NCBI RefSeq assembly: GCF_001975985.1
Contig: NZ_MTQF01000005.1
Span: 1 to 64,000, forward strand
DNA length: 64,000 bases
DNA from: [Flexibacter] sp. ATCC 35103
GTDB taxonomy: Bacteria; Bacteroidota; Bacteroidia; Flavobacteriales; Flavobacteriaceae
Reading direction: 5' to 3'
Position numbers and translations under genes: made by a program. Position 1 is the stretch's first letter. The number at the start of each line of letters is the position of its first letter. The notes under the pieces were generated by a model that was given only the letters and a program-made list of their open reading frames with translations, was not told the DNA's origin and ran no database searches. Below, in pieces: positions 1-8,433 of the stretch.

Positions 1-4
1 TCTC

Positions 5-23
5 GTCCTGAAAAAAGTTGACT
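5..23. repeat. Left terminal inverted repeat of the IS3 element
   Basis: Nineteen bases that match the reverse complement of 1328-1346 at 18 positions. The single mismatch is inside the A run. Transposase binding end by family knowledge. Confidence 0.88.
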
Positions 24-38
24 ATAATTAAATAAATT

Positions 39-413
39 ATGTCAATAGAAAGCGAAGAGTTAAAAAACGGGTCAGCCCCTAAAATTTACAGTGAAGCCTT
101 CAAAAAACAAGTTGTAAAAGAATTTGAACGGGGTTTATTTACAAAAGCGGAACTTCGCCGGCGGTATAAGATTGCTGGGAATAGCTGTATACCACGTTGG
201 TTAAAAAAATATGGTAAATTTACATATCAAGATAAACTAACCATCGGACGACCAATGAAAGATCCTCAATCTCAGCGTATCAAAGAACTTGAAGCACAAT
301 TAGCTAAAAAAGAACAGGAGTTATTAGTCTTTAAAAAAATTATTGAAATAGCCGAACGTGAGCTAAAAGTTGAAATTGTAAAAAAGTCTGGTTCCAAGCA
401 GTCCAAGAAATAA
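39..413 (+). CDS. IS3-family transposase OrfA (HTH protein)
   Basis: 124-residue OrfA. The N-terminal half carries a helix-turn-helix of the HTH_Tnp_1 type (around residues 18-58, with the SEAFKKQVVKEFERG start and a RRYKIAG-x-W core). It is followed by a leucine-zipper-like coiled coil (KELEAQLAKKEQELLVFKKIIEIAE, split here only for description) that mediates multimerisation in this family. The gene ends inside the frameshift overlap, so it makes both OrfA alone and the N-terminal part of the OrfAB transposase. OrfA alone is usually a repressor or modulator of transposition. Start ATG at 39 directly follows the left repeat. Confidence 0.92.
   Translation: MSIESEELKNGSAPKIYSEAFKKQVVKEFERGLFTKAELRRRYKIAGNSCIPRWLKKYGKFTYQDKLTIGRPMKDPQSQRIKELEAQLAKKEQELLVFKKIIEIAERELKVEIVKKSGSKQSKK
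380..386 (+). other. Programmed -1 ribosomal frameshift site (A AAA AAG)
   Basis: The heptamer A AAA AAG sits in the correct register for OrfA: codons AAA (381-383) and AAG (384-386) preceded by A380. The -1 frame is open from 374 (stop TGA at 371-373) and runs into orfB. Slipping here joins 116 OrfA residues to 306 residues of the OrfB frame, giving a predicted 422-residue OrfAB transposase. The register and overlap are seen directly; frameshifting itself is inferred from the IS3 family. Confidence 0.85.
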
Positions 414-451
414 ATCATATTTACAAGATTAGCCCTTGTGAAATATGTCGA

Positions 452-1306
452 GTGCTTGGGTATAGTAAGCAAGCCTATTATAAAAGAAAATCACTTTTAT
501 TAAAATCAGACTTAAACCAGGAACATCTGAGATGTTTAATAATGTCTGTGCGTCAAAAACTTCCAAAAACCGGCGGCAGAAAATTACATTACATGCTCAG
601 AGATGCTTTTAAGAAACATCAAATAAAAATTGGCAGAGATAAATTATTTGATTTTCTACGCGAAGAATATTTACTAGTTCCTAAAGTTCGAAGATATTAC
701 AAGACAACAAACTCAAAGCACTGGATGCGTAAATATCCAAACTTAACTAAAGAAATAGCGATTAACAGACCTGAACAGATTTGGGTTGCAGATATTACTT
801 ATCTTAGAACTAGAGAGAAAACACATTATCTGCATCTTATAACTGATGCTTATTCTAAGAAAATTGTTGGTTATAATTTATCCGATAATCTAATGGCGAG
901 TTCTACATTGAAAGCTTTAAAAATGGCTGTTACCAATAAAAACCAAGATAGTAATCTCATACATCATTCAGACAGAGGATTACAATATTGCAGTAAAGAA
1001 TATACGCAGTATTTAATTAGAAATAATATTCTAATAAGTATGACTCAAAATTATGATCCTTATGAGAATGCAGTTGCAGAAAGAGTGAATGGTATTTTGA
1101 AAGAAGAATTCGGATTGTTCGAAATCTTTGAAAATTTTGAAAACTTAAAAAAGCAGGTTCAGGAATCTATTTTGCTTTATAATCAAATTAGAGTACACTT
1201 ATCAATAAATATGCTTACTCCAAATCAAGCTCATTTACAAAATCAAGTAAAATTGAAAACATGGAAAAAATTAAATCGGAATAAGATTTCTTTTGTTCCG
1301 ATTTAA
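452..1306 (+). CDS. IS3-family transposase OrfB (DDE catalytic part)
   Basis: 284 residues counted from a GTG at 452, but the frame is open from 374 and the protein is most likely made only as the OrfAB fusion. The rve integrase core contains the catalytic triad: D114 (WVADITY), D174 (HHSDRG) and E210 (ENAVAERVNG), with 35 residues between the last two, the DD(35)E spacing of IS3. An upstream HTH_21-like segment (about residues 20-75) precedes the core. There are no stops or frameshifts, so it looks functional. Confidence 0.92.
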   Translation: MLGYSKQAYYKRKSLLLKSDLNQEHLRCLIMSVRQKLPKTGGRKLHYMLRDAFKKHQIKIGRDKLFDFLREEYLLVPKVRRYYKTTNSKHWMRKYPNLTKEIAINRPEQIWVADITYLRTREKTHYLHLITDAYSKKIVGYNLSDNLMASSTLKALKMAVTNKNQDSNLIHHSDRGLQYCSKEYTQYLIRNNILISMTQNYDPYENAVAERVNGILKEEFGLFEIFENFENLKKQVQESILLYNQIRVHLSINMLTPNQAHLQNQVKLKTWKKLNRNKISFVPI

Positions 1307-1327
1307 TTAATTTTATAATATTAATCC

Positions 1328-1346
1328 AGTCAACCTTTTTCAGGAC
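1328..1346. repeat. Right terminal inverted repeat of the IS3 element
   Basis: Reverse complement of the left end with one mismatch. It lies between the orfB stop and the convergent response regulator gene. Confidence 0.88.
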
Positions 1347-1370
1347 AACTCATATGTTTATCTGATTTTA

Positions 1371-2117
1371 TTAAGATAAAATATTCATCTTTTTCAAAAA
1401 ATCTTTATAGGTGTCGCTTAGGTTTATTTTGTGATCGCCTTTTAAAATAATTAGATTATCTGCAAGAATGATTTCCTCGATTTTATCTCTATTTACAATT
1501 GTATTGCGATGTGTTTTTACAAATTTGGTTTTATCCAATAAATTACTGATTTTAGTCAACGAGATTTGAATAACAAATTTTTCTTTCTCGGTAATAATAT
1601 TGCAATAACGTTCTTCGACTTCGATATATAGAATATCGTTTATTGCTACTTTTTTAAGTGAGTTTTTCTTCTTTATAAATAAAAAATCATTACTGATTAC
1701 AGTGTCTTGCTCTTCGCTCATAAAAACATTTGTTTGAGCGTAGAATTTTTCTACAGCCATTTCTATGGCATACAGAATTTCAAGTTCGTTAAAAGGTTTC
1801 ATCAAAAAACTAAAAGGTTTAGTGAGTTTAGCTCTTTCAAAAATTTGGCGATCCTGAGAACTAGTTAGAAACACAAAAGGTTTCGATGCATTCGGGATTA
1901 TATTAATTGATTCAGCGAAGGTGATTCCGTCGGGTTTTCCGTCCAGAAAAACATCGATAATAATAATATCTATAGTATTCTCGTAAAAAAGCTTTAATGC
2001 ATCTGTGAAGTTTGTAGCAACACCTGTAATAGTATAATTGTTTTCAGCAAGAACTTTGATAAGTGCATCGCTTTGTTCAGGTGTGTCTTCTATGATTAAA
2101 ACATTAATATTATCCAT
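1371..2117 (-). CDS. LytTR-family response regulator
   Basis: 248 residues. The N-terminal receiver domain (about 1-125) has the acidic pair at E10-D11, the phosphoacceptor D55 (IIIIDVFLDG) and the conserved K in FLMKPF. The C-terminal LytTR DNA-binding domain (about 145-248) includes the typical VKTHRNTIVN segment. Cytoplasmic transcription regulator, cognate of the sensor kinase encoded immediately upstream, with which it overlaps by 8 bp, so the two are translationally coupled. An IS element is inserted just downstream of the stop. Regulated genes are unknown. LytTR regulators are common in Bacteroidota, where they often control envelope genes. Confidence 0.9.
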   Translation of the reverse strand: MDNINVLIIEDTPEQSDALIKVLAENNYTITGVATNFTDALKLFYENTIDIIIIDVFLDGKPDGITFAESINIIPNASKPFVFLTSSQDRQIFERAKLTKPFSFLMKPFNELEILYAIEMAVEKFYAQTNVFMSEEQDTVISNDFLFIKKKNSLKKVAINDILYIEVEERYCNIITEKEKFVIQISLTKISNLLDKTKFVKTHRNTIVNRDKIEEIILADNLIILKGDHKINLSDTYKDFLKKMNILS

Positions 2118-3855
2118 TGGTTCTTGTTTTTGGGAAGGTTAATATCATTTTAGTTCCCTTGTTGATCTCACTTTCAATATTCAGGGTTCCGCTATTTTTC
2201 TTGATCATTTGTTTACATAATTGCATTCCTAAACCGGTTCCTATAATTTCAGAATTCGATTTCTTGGCTAACAATTCGCTATCAGTCAGTAACTCTTTGA
2301 TCGTTTCATGACTCATTCCAATTCCGTTATCCTGAATAATAAGGTCACAAAAATCAAGATTAATTTCTTGGGTATAAAAACTTATTTTACCCTTTTCGTT
2401 AGAAAATTTAATAGCATTGTCTAATAAATTACGAAGTACAATCTTTAGCGAATCAAGATCTACATAAATAAAAATATTTTTTGAAACTAAATTTTCAAAA
2501 GTAATCGCTTTGTCGAGAAGTAAAGGTTTGTAATTGTATTCGATTTGCTGTACGATAGAATACAAATGAATAGATTCTTTATGAAAGTACAATTGTTTAG
2601 TTTGCAACATTGCCCAATGCAGTAAATTATCTAATAAACTATAAGCGCCATTAGCAATGGTACTATTTCGAATAATTAGCCTATTGAGTTCATCGTAATT
2701 TTTAGTTTCAAGTGTTGCAGATAGTTTCGAGTTGCTCGTTTTTAATGCGTTTACAGAAGATCTTAAGTCATGACTTACTATAGAAAATAATTGATCTTTA
2801 GTAGCATTTAATTCGTCAAGTTTGTTTTTTTGAAGTAGAATAGTTTTAGCATTTTTCACTTTTTGACCATAGAGATAAACTCCTCCTGTTAAAATTAAAA
2901 GTAGTCCTATTGCAGCAAAAAACAAGCTATTACGTTCTGTGTTTTTAAGTTTATTCTCAACCTCTAACACTTTGATTTGTTTTTGTTTTTGTGCTACGGC
3001 AAATTTTTTCTCAAAATCAGCAACTGCCCAAATTTTATTTTGATTATTGAGGGAGTCTTTCCAATCTTCTGCTTCTTTTCGATAGTCTAGGGCTTTTTTG
3101 TACTTGCCTCTATTTTCTTCCACAACAGCCATGTTAAATGTTGCGTTTTCTTTTAATTTAAAATCTTTTATGCTTTTAGATAAAATATACGCTTTTTGAA
3201 AATAATATATAGCTTGTTGATCTTTATATTGTTCGTAGTATAAATTGGCAATATTTAAATTAGAACGAACTGCGTTTTTTGTAGCCTGTTTAGGGTTTAA
3301 AAGAACATCTTTTTTAAAATAAAACTCTGCTTTTGCATATTGATTTAAATGTAAATAACAAGTTCCAATATTTGCATATAAATCGGCTATTTGATTTTCG
3401 TCTTTATGATTCAGTATTTCTTTTTCAGCCTTCAAAAAATAAACAATGGCGTTTTCAATTTTTTCTTCATAATAAAACAATATTCCAATACTATTATTGA
3501 CTAAATAATAATATTGGAAAGATTTGTTTATTGAATTAAACTCAATTCTTGCTTGTTTATAAAGTCCTTTCTCGCTTAATGAAAAACCTCTAAAATAATG
3601 ACAATATTGTTTTGTTTCTAAATCAGGATTAGAATTCAATTGTTTCATTGAATATACCAAGGTAGAATCCCATTCTTTTTTTAAAAAAAAGTATTGCGCT
3701 TTATTGAAATTGATTTCGTTTTTTAATGAATTTGATTTTTTTTGAATAGCAACTTCAAAATAATTCAAACGTTTTTCTTGTTGTGAGAAAACAATTGAAG
3801 TTAAAAAAAGAAATAGTAAAATAAATCTATGTGTTTTTTTGGTCATTATTGACAT
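2110..3855 (-). CDS. TPR-containing membrane sensor histidine kinase
   Basis: 581 residues. A signal sequence (about 8-24, ending VFSQ) is followed by an extracytoplasmic array of tetratricopeptide repeats (about 50-270), a short coiled coil, and one membrane span (about 310-330). The cytoplasmic kinase follows: phosphoacceptor H362 in SIVSHDLR, N box NLLDNAIKFS, G1 box DNGIGM and G2 box GTGLGM. This layout (periplasmic TPR sensor, one TM, HisKA/HATPase, paired LytTR regulator) is typical of Bacteroidota two-component systems. M4 (3846) is an alternative start. The ligand is unknown; TPRs suggest that a protein or peptide interaction is sensed. Confidence 0.9.
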   Translation of the reverse strand: MSIMTKKTHRFILLFLFLTSIVFSQQEKRLNYFEVAIQKKSNSLKNEINFNKAQYFFLKKEWDSTLVYSMKQLNSNPDLETKQYCHYFRGFSLSEKGLYKQARIEFNSINKSFQYYYLVNNSIGILFYYEEKIENAIVYFLKAEKEILNHKDENQIADLYANIGTCYLHLNQYAKAEFYFKKDVLLNPKQATKNAVRSNLNIANLYYEQYKDQQAIYYFQKAYILSKSIKDFKLKENATFNMAVVEENRGKYKKALDYRKEAEDWKDSLNNQNKIWAVADFEKKFAVAQKQKQIKVLEVENKLKNTERNSLFFAAIGLLLILTGGVYLYGQKVKNAKTILLQKNKLDELNATKDQLFSIVSHDLRSSVNALKTSNSKLSATLETKNYDELNRLIIRNSTIANGAYSLLDNLLHWAMLQTKQLYFHKESIHLYSIVQQIEYNYKPLLLDKAITFENLVSKNIFIYVDLDSLKIVLRNLLDNAIKFSNEKGKISFYTQEINLDFCDLIIQDNGIGMSHETIKELLTDSELLAKKSNSEIIGTGLGMQLCKQMIKKNSGTLNIESEINKGTKMILTFPKTRTNG

Positions 3856-3980
3856 CTTACAAATCCACTAAATGTTATTATATTAATGATAGTTACTTAT
3901 CATCACCTATTTGTATTAAAACCATAGGCGTTAATGAAAAAAGAATTAAATCTATCAATTGAGATAAGTAGTATTTTTGA

Positions 3981-4406
3981 TTAAGTAGCAATATTAGTCT
4001 TTGTACCTCTAGATAGTTTTGGATCGTCTCCATCTCCACCGCCTACAACAGGAACTGTATATTGTAAGTAAGAGATAACTTCTGTAATGTCACCAACAGT
4101 ATCAGAGGTATAATCTGTTTCTACATAATAAACATCATAAGTATCCGGAGAGACTTTGTCCCACTCATAATCAAAATAAATTTTGAAAGTACCATCTTTT
4201 TCTGATGTTTTTTGCACCGTAGGTTTTTCTGTTTCTTCAGGATTGATGTATAAAGTAGCACATATTTTTAAGATTTGTACTCCATCATCATTATTATAAA
4301 AGTTTGCTGAAGCTAAAGGAGGAATAGGAAAAGTTAGATTTTGTATATCTTTGAATTTAAAGTCTACACTGTTGATTTTTGTAATTTGAATAATTTTCAA
4401 TGTCAT
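3981..4406 (-). CDS. Hypothetical protein, orphan 141 aa
   Basis: I do not recognise this protein. It has 141 residues, no signal peptide, no membrane segment, and alternating hydrophobic/polar residues suggesting mainly beta structure. A low-complexity Gly/Asp turn (GGGDGDD) comes near the C-terminus, followed by a basic-polar tail. It contains a single Cys (C49, ILKICAT). It stands alone between the two-component system and pnp, in its own transcription unit, and follows the pnp terminator. The reading frame has good codon use for the genome and the ATG is preceded by an A-rich stretch, so I take it as a real gene. Function unknown. Confidence 0.6.
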   Translation of the reverse strand: MTLKIIQITKINSVDFKFKDIQNLTFPIPPLASANFYNNDDGVQILKICATLYINPEETEKPTVQKTSEKDGTFKIYFDYEWDKVSPDTYDVYYVETDYTSDTVGDITEVISYLQYTVPVVGGGDGDDPKLSRGTKTNIAT

Positions 4407-4571
4407 AATTGGGTTTTTTTAGGGTTAATAAGTTTTATTTTTGGATGCCTAAAGGTATTTTTTTTCTTTGAATAAAGTGTGAAATTGATGTGTTTTTTTA
4501 GTTTTATTCTCGTTAAAAACAAAAAGAGTAGATGTTTCTTGTAATTATATTACTATTTGCAATAAAAACGA

Positions 4572-4605
4572 AAAACCCCAATTCAAATAAATGAATTGGG
4601 GTTTT
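4572..4605 (-). terminator. Intrinsic terminator of pnp
   Basis: Perfect 14-bp stem (4572-4585 with 4592-4605, core CCCCAATTCA / TGAATTGGGG), 6-base loop, A/T tracts on both sides. It lies 33 bp beyond the pnp stop. It could act in both directions. Confidence 0.9.
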
Positions 4606-4638
4606 CTATGAATAAACCTTTAGTAAACTAAGATCTGA

Positions 4639-6774
4639 TTACTCTTTTTTCTCCTCACGTGGAGGTCTTTGTAAAAGTGCTTTTCTTGACACTTTTTCTT
4701 TTTTAGTTTTAGGATCAACACCTAAGTATTTCACTTCAAATACATCACCCATGTTTACAACATCAGTAACATTTTCAGTGCGCTCCCAAGCTAATTCAGA
4801 AACGTGCAATAAAACTTCATTTCCTGGTGCAGAAGTATATTCTACTACAGCTCCAAAATCTAACATTTTAATTACTTTTACTTCATAAGCTTCTCCCATT
4901 TGTGGTTTGAAAGTGATTGACTTAATTTTAGCCAATACTGCTTCAATTCCAGCTGGATCTGTACCTAAGATTTCGATAACACCTTGCTCATCAACTTCGT
5001 TGATCACAATAGTTGTTCCGGTAGCTTTTTGTAATTCCTGAATTACTTTTCCACCAGGTCCAATTAATGCTCCAATAAAGTTTCCAGGAATAGTTCTGGT
5101 AATGATTTTAGGAGAATGCGCTTTTACGTCAGCTCTTGGTGCAGCGATAGTTTCAGTTAATTTACCCAAAATGTGTAAACGTCCTTCACGTGCCTGCCCT
5201 AAAGCCTGCTCCATAATATCGTAACGTAAACCATCAATTTTGATGTCCATTTGACAAGCTGTAATACCGTCAGCAGTTCCTGTTACTTTAAAGTCCATAT
5301 CTCCTAAGTGATCTTCATCACCTAAAATGTCTGACAATACAGCAAATTTCTCACCGTCAGTAATTAATCCCATGGCAATACCAGAAACTGGTTTTACCAT
5401 TTGAACTCCAGCATCCATCAAAGCCATTGTTCCTGCACAAACTGTTGCCATAGAAGAAGAACCGTTAGATTCTAAAACCTCAGAAACAATACGTATAGTA
5501 TAAGGACAATCAGCAGGGATCATGTTTTTTAAAGCTCTTTGAGCTAAGTTACCGTGACCAACTTCTCTTCTTGAAGTTCCTCTTAATGGTTTTGCTTCAC
5601 CAGTAGAGAAAGGAGGGAAGTTATAGTGTAGGTAGAATTTCTCTTCACCTTGTTCAGATGGAGAATCGATTTGGTTCGCTTCTCTTGAAGTTCCCAGAGT
5701 AACTGTAGCTAATGCCTGAGTTTCTCCACGTGTAAATAAAGAAGATCCGTGAACTCTTGGTAAATAATCAATTTCACACCAGATTGGTCTGATGTCTGTT
5801 GTTTTTCTACCATCTAAACGAACACCTAATTCTAATACTACATTACGAACAGCTTCTTTGTTTGTTTTGTAGAAATATTTAGAAACTAAATCTCCGTCAG
5901 CAGCTAATTCTTCTTCTGTAAATAAAGCTTTTACTTCTTCTTTTACTTCAGCAAATGCAGCGCTTCTTTCGTGTTTAGCTGAACCAACTTTTGCAATAGC
6001 ATAAATTTTATCATATGCTGCCGCTTTTACTTTTTTGTAAATTTCTTCATTTTCTTTCTCACCTTCGTAAGTACGAATTTCTTTTTTACCAAAAGCAGCT
6101 TGCAAACGCAATTGAGCCTGAATTTGAACTTTTATAGCTTCGTGGGCAAATTTGATAGCTTCTACCATTTCTGCTTCTGAGATTTCTTTCATTTCTCCTT
6201 CAACCATTGCAACTGAATCCATAGAAGCTCCAATCATCATATCGATGTCAGATTTTGCTAAGTCTTCTCTGCTAGGGTTAATTACAAACTTACCGTCGAT
6301 ACGTGCAACACGTACTTCAGAGATTAAGTTGTAAAAAGGGATATCTGAAACAGCTAATGCAGCAGATGCAGCCAAACCAGCTAAAGCATCAGGCATAACA
6401 GTTTCGTCATGAGACATTAATTGAATCATAACTTGTGTTTCAGCATGGTAATCGTCTGGGAAAAGCGGACGTAAAACACGGTCTACCAATCTCATTGTTA
6501 ATACTTCGCTATCGCTTGGACGAGCTTCTCTTTTGAAGAAACCACCTGGAAAACGACCTGCTGCTGCAAATTTTTCGCGGTAATCTACCGTTAATGGTAA
6601 AAAGTCTACCGCTGGGTTAGCGCTACGTGCAGATACTGCTGTTGCAAGTATCATCGTGTCGCCCATTCTTACTACTACAGAACCATCAGCTTGTTTTGCT
6701 AAACGTCCTGTCTCGATTGTGATGCTTCTGCCATCACCTAAATCGATCTTTTCTACAAATAATTGTGGAATCAT
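4639..6774 (-). CDS. pnp: Polyribonucleotide nucleotidyltransferase (PNPase)
   Basis: 711 residues, full length. 3'-to-5' phosphorolytic exoribonuclease, trimeric, of the RNA degradation machinery. Domain order: first RNase PH (about 10-145), helical linker (about 245-310), second catalytic RNase PH (about 320-530, with the [25 protein letters not shown] phosphate/RNA site and the [18 protein letters not shown] segment bearing catalytic acids), KH domain ([15 protein letters not shown]) and a C-terminal S1 domain (about 620-690). It lies downstream of rpsO as in many bacteria. The 163-bp leader contains a terminator for rpsO and a long stem-loop, which suggests leader-based control (see findings). 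Confidence 0.98.
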   Translation of the reverse strand: MIPQLFVEKIDLGDGRSITIETGRLAKQADGSVVVRMGDTMILATAVSARSANPAVDFLPLTVDYREKFAAAGRFPGGFFKREARPSDSEVLTMRLVDRVLRPLFPDDYHAETQVMIQLMSHDETVMPDALAGLAASAALAVSDIPFYNLISEVRVARIDGKFVINPSREDLAKSDIDMMIGASMDSVAMVEGEMKEISEAEMVEAIKFAHEAIKVQIQAQLRLQAAFGKKEIRTYEGEKENEEIYKKVKAAAYDKIYAIAKVGSAKHERSAAFAEVKEEVKALFTEEELAADGDLVSKYFYKTNKEAVRNVVLELGVRLDGRKTTDIRPIWCEIDYLPRVHGSSLFTRGETQALATVTLGTSREANQIDSPSEQGEEKFYLHYNFPPFSTGEAKPLRGTSRREVGHGNLAQRALKNMIPADCPYTIRIVSEVLESNGSSSMATVCAGTMALMDAGVQMVKPVSGIAMGLITDGEKFAVLSDILGDEDHLGDMDFKVTGTADGITACQMDIKIDGLRYDIMEQALGQAREGRLHILGKLTETIAAPRADVKAHSPKIITRTIPGNFIGALIGPGGKVIQELQKATGTTIVINEVDEQGVIEILGTDPAGIEAVLAKIKSITFKPQMGEAYEVKVIKMLDFGAVVEYTSAPGNEVLLHVSELAWERTENVTDVVNMGDVFEVKYLGVDPKTKKEKVSRKALLQRPPREEKKE

Positions 6775-6798
6775 AATTTTTCCTTATTGGTTATACAA

Positions 6799-6853
6799 TG
6801 GGTTTTAGTTGTGTTGTAGTTGTTGTGTGTAGTTGTTGTTAATCTAAAACCCA
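6799..6853 (-). promoter_or_regulatory. Stem-loop in the pnp leader with an ACA-rich loop
   Basis: A 10-bp perfect inverted repeat (TGGGTTTTAG at 6799-6808, CTAAAACCCA at 6844-6853) encloses a 35-base loop made of ACA/ACAAC-like repeats on the transcript strand. The lower arm ends 24 bases before the pnp ATG. In enterobacteria PNPase represses its own message through a leader stem; an analogous role here is inferred from position only. Confidence 0.5.
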
Positions 6854-6902
6854 ATGAAAAACCAAACTTTTTTTCTTATAAAATGCTTGTAATGTAAAAA
6901 CA

Positions 6903-6928
6903 AAAAGAGGCACTCTCGCACCTCTTTT
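6903..6928 (-). terminator. rpsO-pnp intergenic terminator/attenuator
   Basis: On the minus strand AAAAGAGG and CCTCTTTT form an 8-bp stem around a 10-base loop, followed by a U-rich run. It lies 10 bp after the rpsO stop and could partly uncouple rpsO from pnp. Confidence 0.65.
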
Positions 6929-6937
6929 CTATATTGA

Positions 6938-7204
6938 TTATTTTCTGATATTCAATACTTTGATAATCTCACGATATCTGTTGATCTCTTTCTTTTTCAA
7001 GTAATCCAACAAAGCTCTTCTTTTACCTACTAATAGTACAAGTGAACGCTCTGTGTTGTAATCGTGACGATTTTTTTTCAAGTGTTCAGTTAAGTGTGAA
7101 ATTCTGTACGTGAACAATGCAATCTGACCTTCTGCTTTTCCAGTGTTTGTTGCTTCACCGTGTTGTGCAAAAATCTCTTCCTTCTTTTCTTTAGTTAAAT
7201 ACAT
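6938..7204 (-). CDS. rpsO: 30S ribosomal protein S15
   Basis: 88 residues, the usual family length. Binds the 16S rRNA central-domain three-way junction and helps bridge the subunits. Conserved segments include GKAEGQIALFTYRISHLTEH and the basic C-terminal half with SLVLLVGKRRALLDYL. Followed by pnp in the same orientation, the widespread rpsO-pnp order. A -7-type box, TATTTTTG (minus strand, 7260-7267), lies about 56 bp upstream of the start. Confidence 0.98.
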   Translation of the reverse strand: MYLTKEKKEEIFAQHGEATNTGKAEGQIALFTYRISHLTEHLKKNRHDYNTERSLVLLVGKRRALLDYLKKKEINRYREIIKVLNIRK

Positions 7205-7259
7205 TCCAATATTATTTAATGATTTTTATGTATGTCTTTACATCTCTTGTAAGACGGTG

Positions 7260-7267
7260 CAAAAATA
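7260..7267 (-). promoter_or_regulatory. Putative rpsO promoter -7 box
   Basis: TATTTTTG on the minus strand matches the Bacteroidota TAnnTTTG element. No clear -33 TTG was seen at the expected distance. Confidence 0.5.
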
Positions 7268-7370
7268 ATACTTTTTTTTGGAAAAAATAAATTTAAAGAT
7301 TGAAAAAATTAAAGATTAAACAATTTTGAATGAAAATAATATTTTTTTAATCTTTTACAAGCCTGATTTT

Positions 7371-7826
7371 TTAGAATAATTTTGCAACTTCTTGATTTAC
7401 AAATTCTAAAAATCGTTCGTCAGCTTCTGTAAAAGGATCTATAACATGACTGTCAATATCAATTTGCCCTATATTTTGACCGTTAACAAATAAAGGAACT
7501 ACGATTTCTGACTTTACCGTAAAGCTGCAAGCAATGTAATTATCCTGCGCTGCAACATCCGGAACGACAAAATTTGCATTACTTTCTGCCACCTGACCAC
7601 AAATCCCTTTTCCAAAAGGAATTACCGTATGATCCGTTTCAGCTCCCACATAAGGTCCCAGATGTAACGTTTTATTCTCATGATTGGCGAAATAAAAACC
7701 AACCCAGTTATAATATTCTACATTTTCATTTAATAATTGGCAGATGGTTAATAATTTTTCGTCTCTAACTAATGCTGTATCAGCGACAATAGCGCTTATT
7801 TTTGGTTGTAATTCTTGAAATGTCAT
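7371..7826 (-). CDS. msrC: GAF-domain free methionine-R-sulfoxide reductase
   Basis: 151 residues, a single GAF domain. Reduces free L-methionine-(R)-sulfoxide in the cytoplasm. The fRMsr signature is present: GKGICG and NYIACSF supply two of the redox cysteines, followed by SEIVVPLFVNGQNIGQIDIDS. The family usually has three relevant Cys; I see C75 and C95 in these motifs and C28 upstream, so the third position of the E. coli enzyme is not obviously conserved. A box TACTTTTG lies on the minus strand at 7844-7851, 18 bp upstream of the ATG. A monocistronic gene divergent from xrtF. Confidence 0.85.
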   Translation of the reverse strand: MTFQELQPKISAIVADTALVRDEKLLTICQLLNENVEYYNWVGFYFANHENKTLHLGPYVGAETDHTVIPFGKGICGQVAESNANFVVPDVAAQDNYIACSFTVKSEIVVPLFVNGQNIGQIDIDSHVIDPFTEADERFLEFVNQEVAKLF

Positions 7827-7875
7827 GATATTAAAATTTTATACAAAAGTATTTAAAGCTAATCTCAAAAATACA

Positions 7876-7883
7876 TAAATTTG
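7876..7883 (+). promoter_or_regulatory. Putative xrtF promoter -7 box
   Basis: TAAATTTG, 13 bp before the TTG start of xrtF, giving a very short predicted leader. The minus-strand box for the divergent gene is at 7844-7851. Confidence 0.45.
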
Positions 7884-7896
7884 AAAAAAATTTAAG

Positions 7897-8433
7897 TTGA
7901 AAAAATACCTGATACAATTTAAGCCATTCCTAATATTTATAAGCACATTTTTTGCAGCATATATTTTGCTTACAATGGTTTATAAATTTTATTTGAACAC
8001 TTTTGAAACAAATGATGTAGACGGAATTACATCTGTTGTTGGTAAAAATGTGTTGCAGTTAATGAATGCATTTAATTGTGATATCAAAATTTTTAAAAGT
8101 CTTTCAGATTCCTGGTTAGAGGTTTGGTACAATAAAAAGTATGTAATTAGAATCGTAGAAGGATGTAATGCCGTAAGTGTTATTATTCTATTTATTTCTT
8201 TTGTACTTGCTTTTTCCGGTAAACTTAAAACTACAATCCTGTTTATTGTGTTTGGTATTTTGTTTATTTATATTCTCAATGTTGTTCGAATTGCTTTGTT
8301 GGCCGTGTTATTATTTCATGTTCCTGAACAACAACATATGCTGCATGGTGTTCTGTTTCCGTTAGTGATTTATGGAGCAGTTTTTATTTTATGGATTATA
8401 TGGGTAAATAAATTTTCAAAGTATGCTAAATAG
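7897..8433 (+). CDS. xrtF: Exosortase family protein XrtF
   Basis: 178-residue integral membrane protein with about five to six hydrophobic segments. The exosortase/archaeosortase catalytic residues are visible: C90 in VEGCNA, R131 in NVVRIALLA and H150 in MLHGVLFP. Members of this superfamily are transpeptidase-like proteases that process C-terminal sorting signals. XrtF is the Bacteroidota form, and its substrates are not established. The only possible start is TTG at 7897, since an in-frame TGA precedes it at 7882 and the next ATG lies inside the first membrane segment. It overlaps the next gene by 11 bp. Confidence 0.9.
   Translation: MKKYLIQFKPFLIFISTFFAAYILLTMVYKFYLNTFETNDVDGITSVVGKNVLQLMNAFNCDIKIFKSLSDSWLEVWYNKKYVIRIVEGCNAVSVIILFISFVLAFSGKLKTTILFIVFGILFIYILNVVRIALLAVLLFHVPEQQHMLHGVLFPLVIYGAVFILWIIWVNKFSKYAK

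Larger units (their letters stand above)
4..1347 (+). mobile_element. IS3-family insertion sequence, apparently intact
   Basis: About 1.34 kb element with imperfect terminal inverted repeats, GTCCTGAAAAA(A/G)GTTGACT, at 5-23 and as the reverse complement at 1328-1346 (18 of 19 match). It contains orfA and orfB in -1 relative phase with a slippery heptamer between them, as expected for IS3-family copy-out/paste-in elements. Both reading frames and all three DDE residues look intact, so the copy may be active. The right end lies only about 24 bp beyond the stop of the response regulator gene on the minus strand. The outermost bases and the target duplication cannot be fixed because only 3-4 bases of left flank are present. 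Confidence 0.93.

Noticed and set aside
1..1350. Target site duplication of the IS3 element
   Set aside because: Only 3-4 bases of left flank are present and no matching 3-bp direct repeat can be fixed for any choice of ends.
3856..4638. Toxin-antitoxin or defence role for the orphan 141-residue gene
   Set aside because: No partner gene, no catalytic motif and a neighbourhood of core genes; no evidence for such a role.
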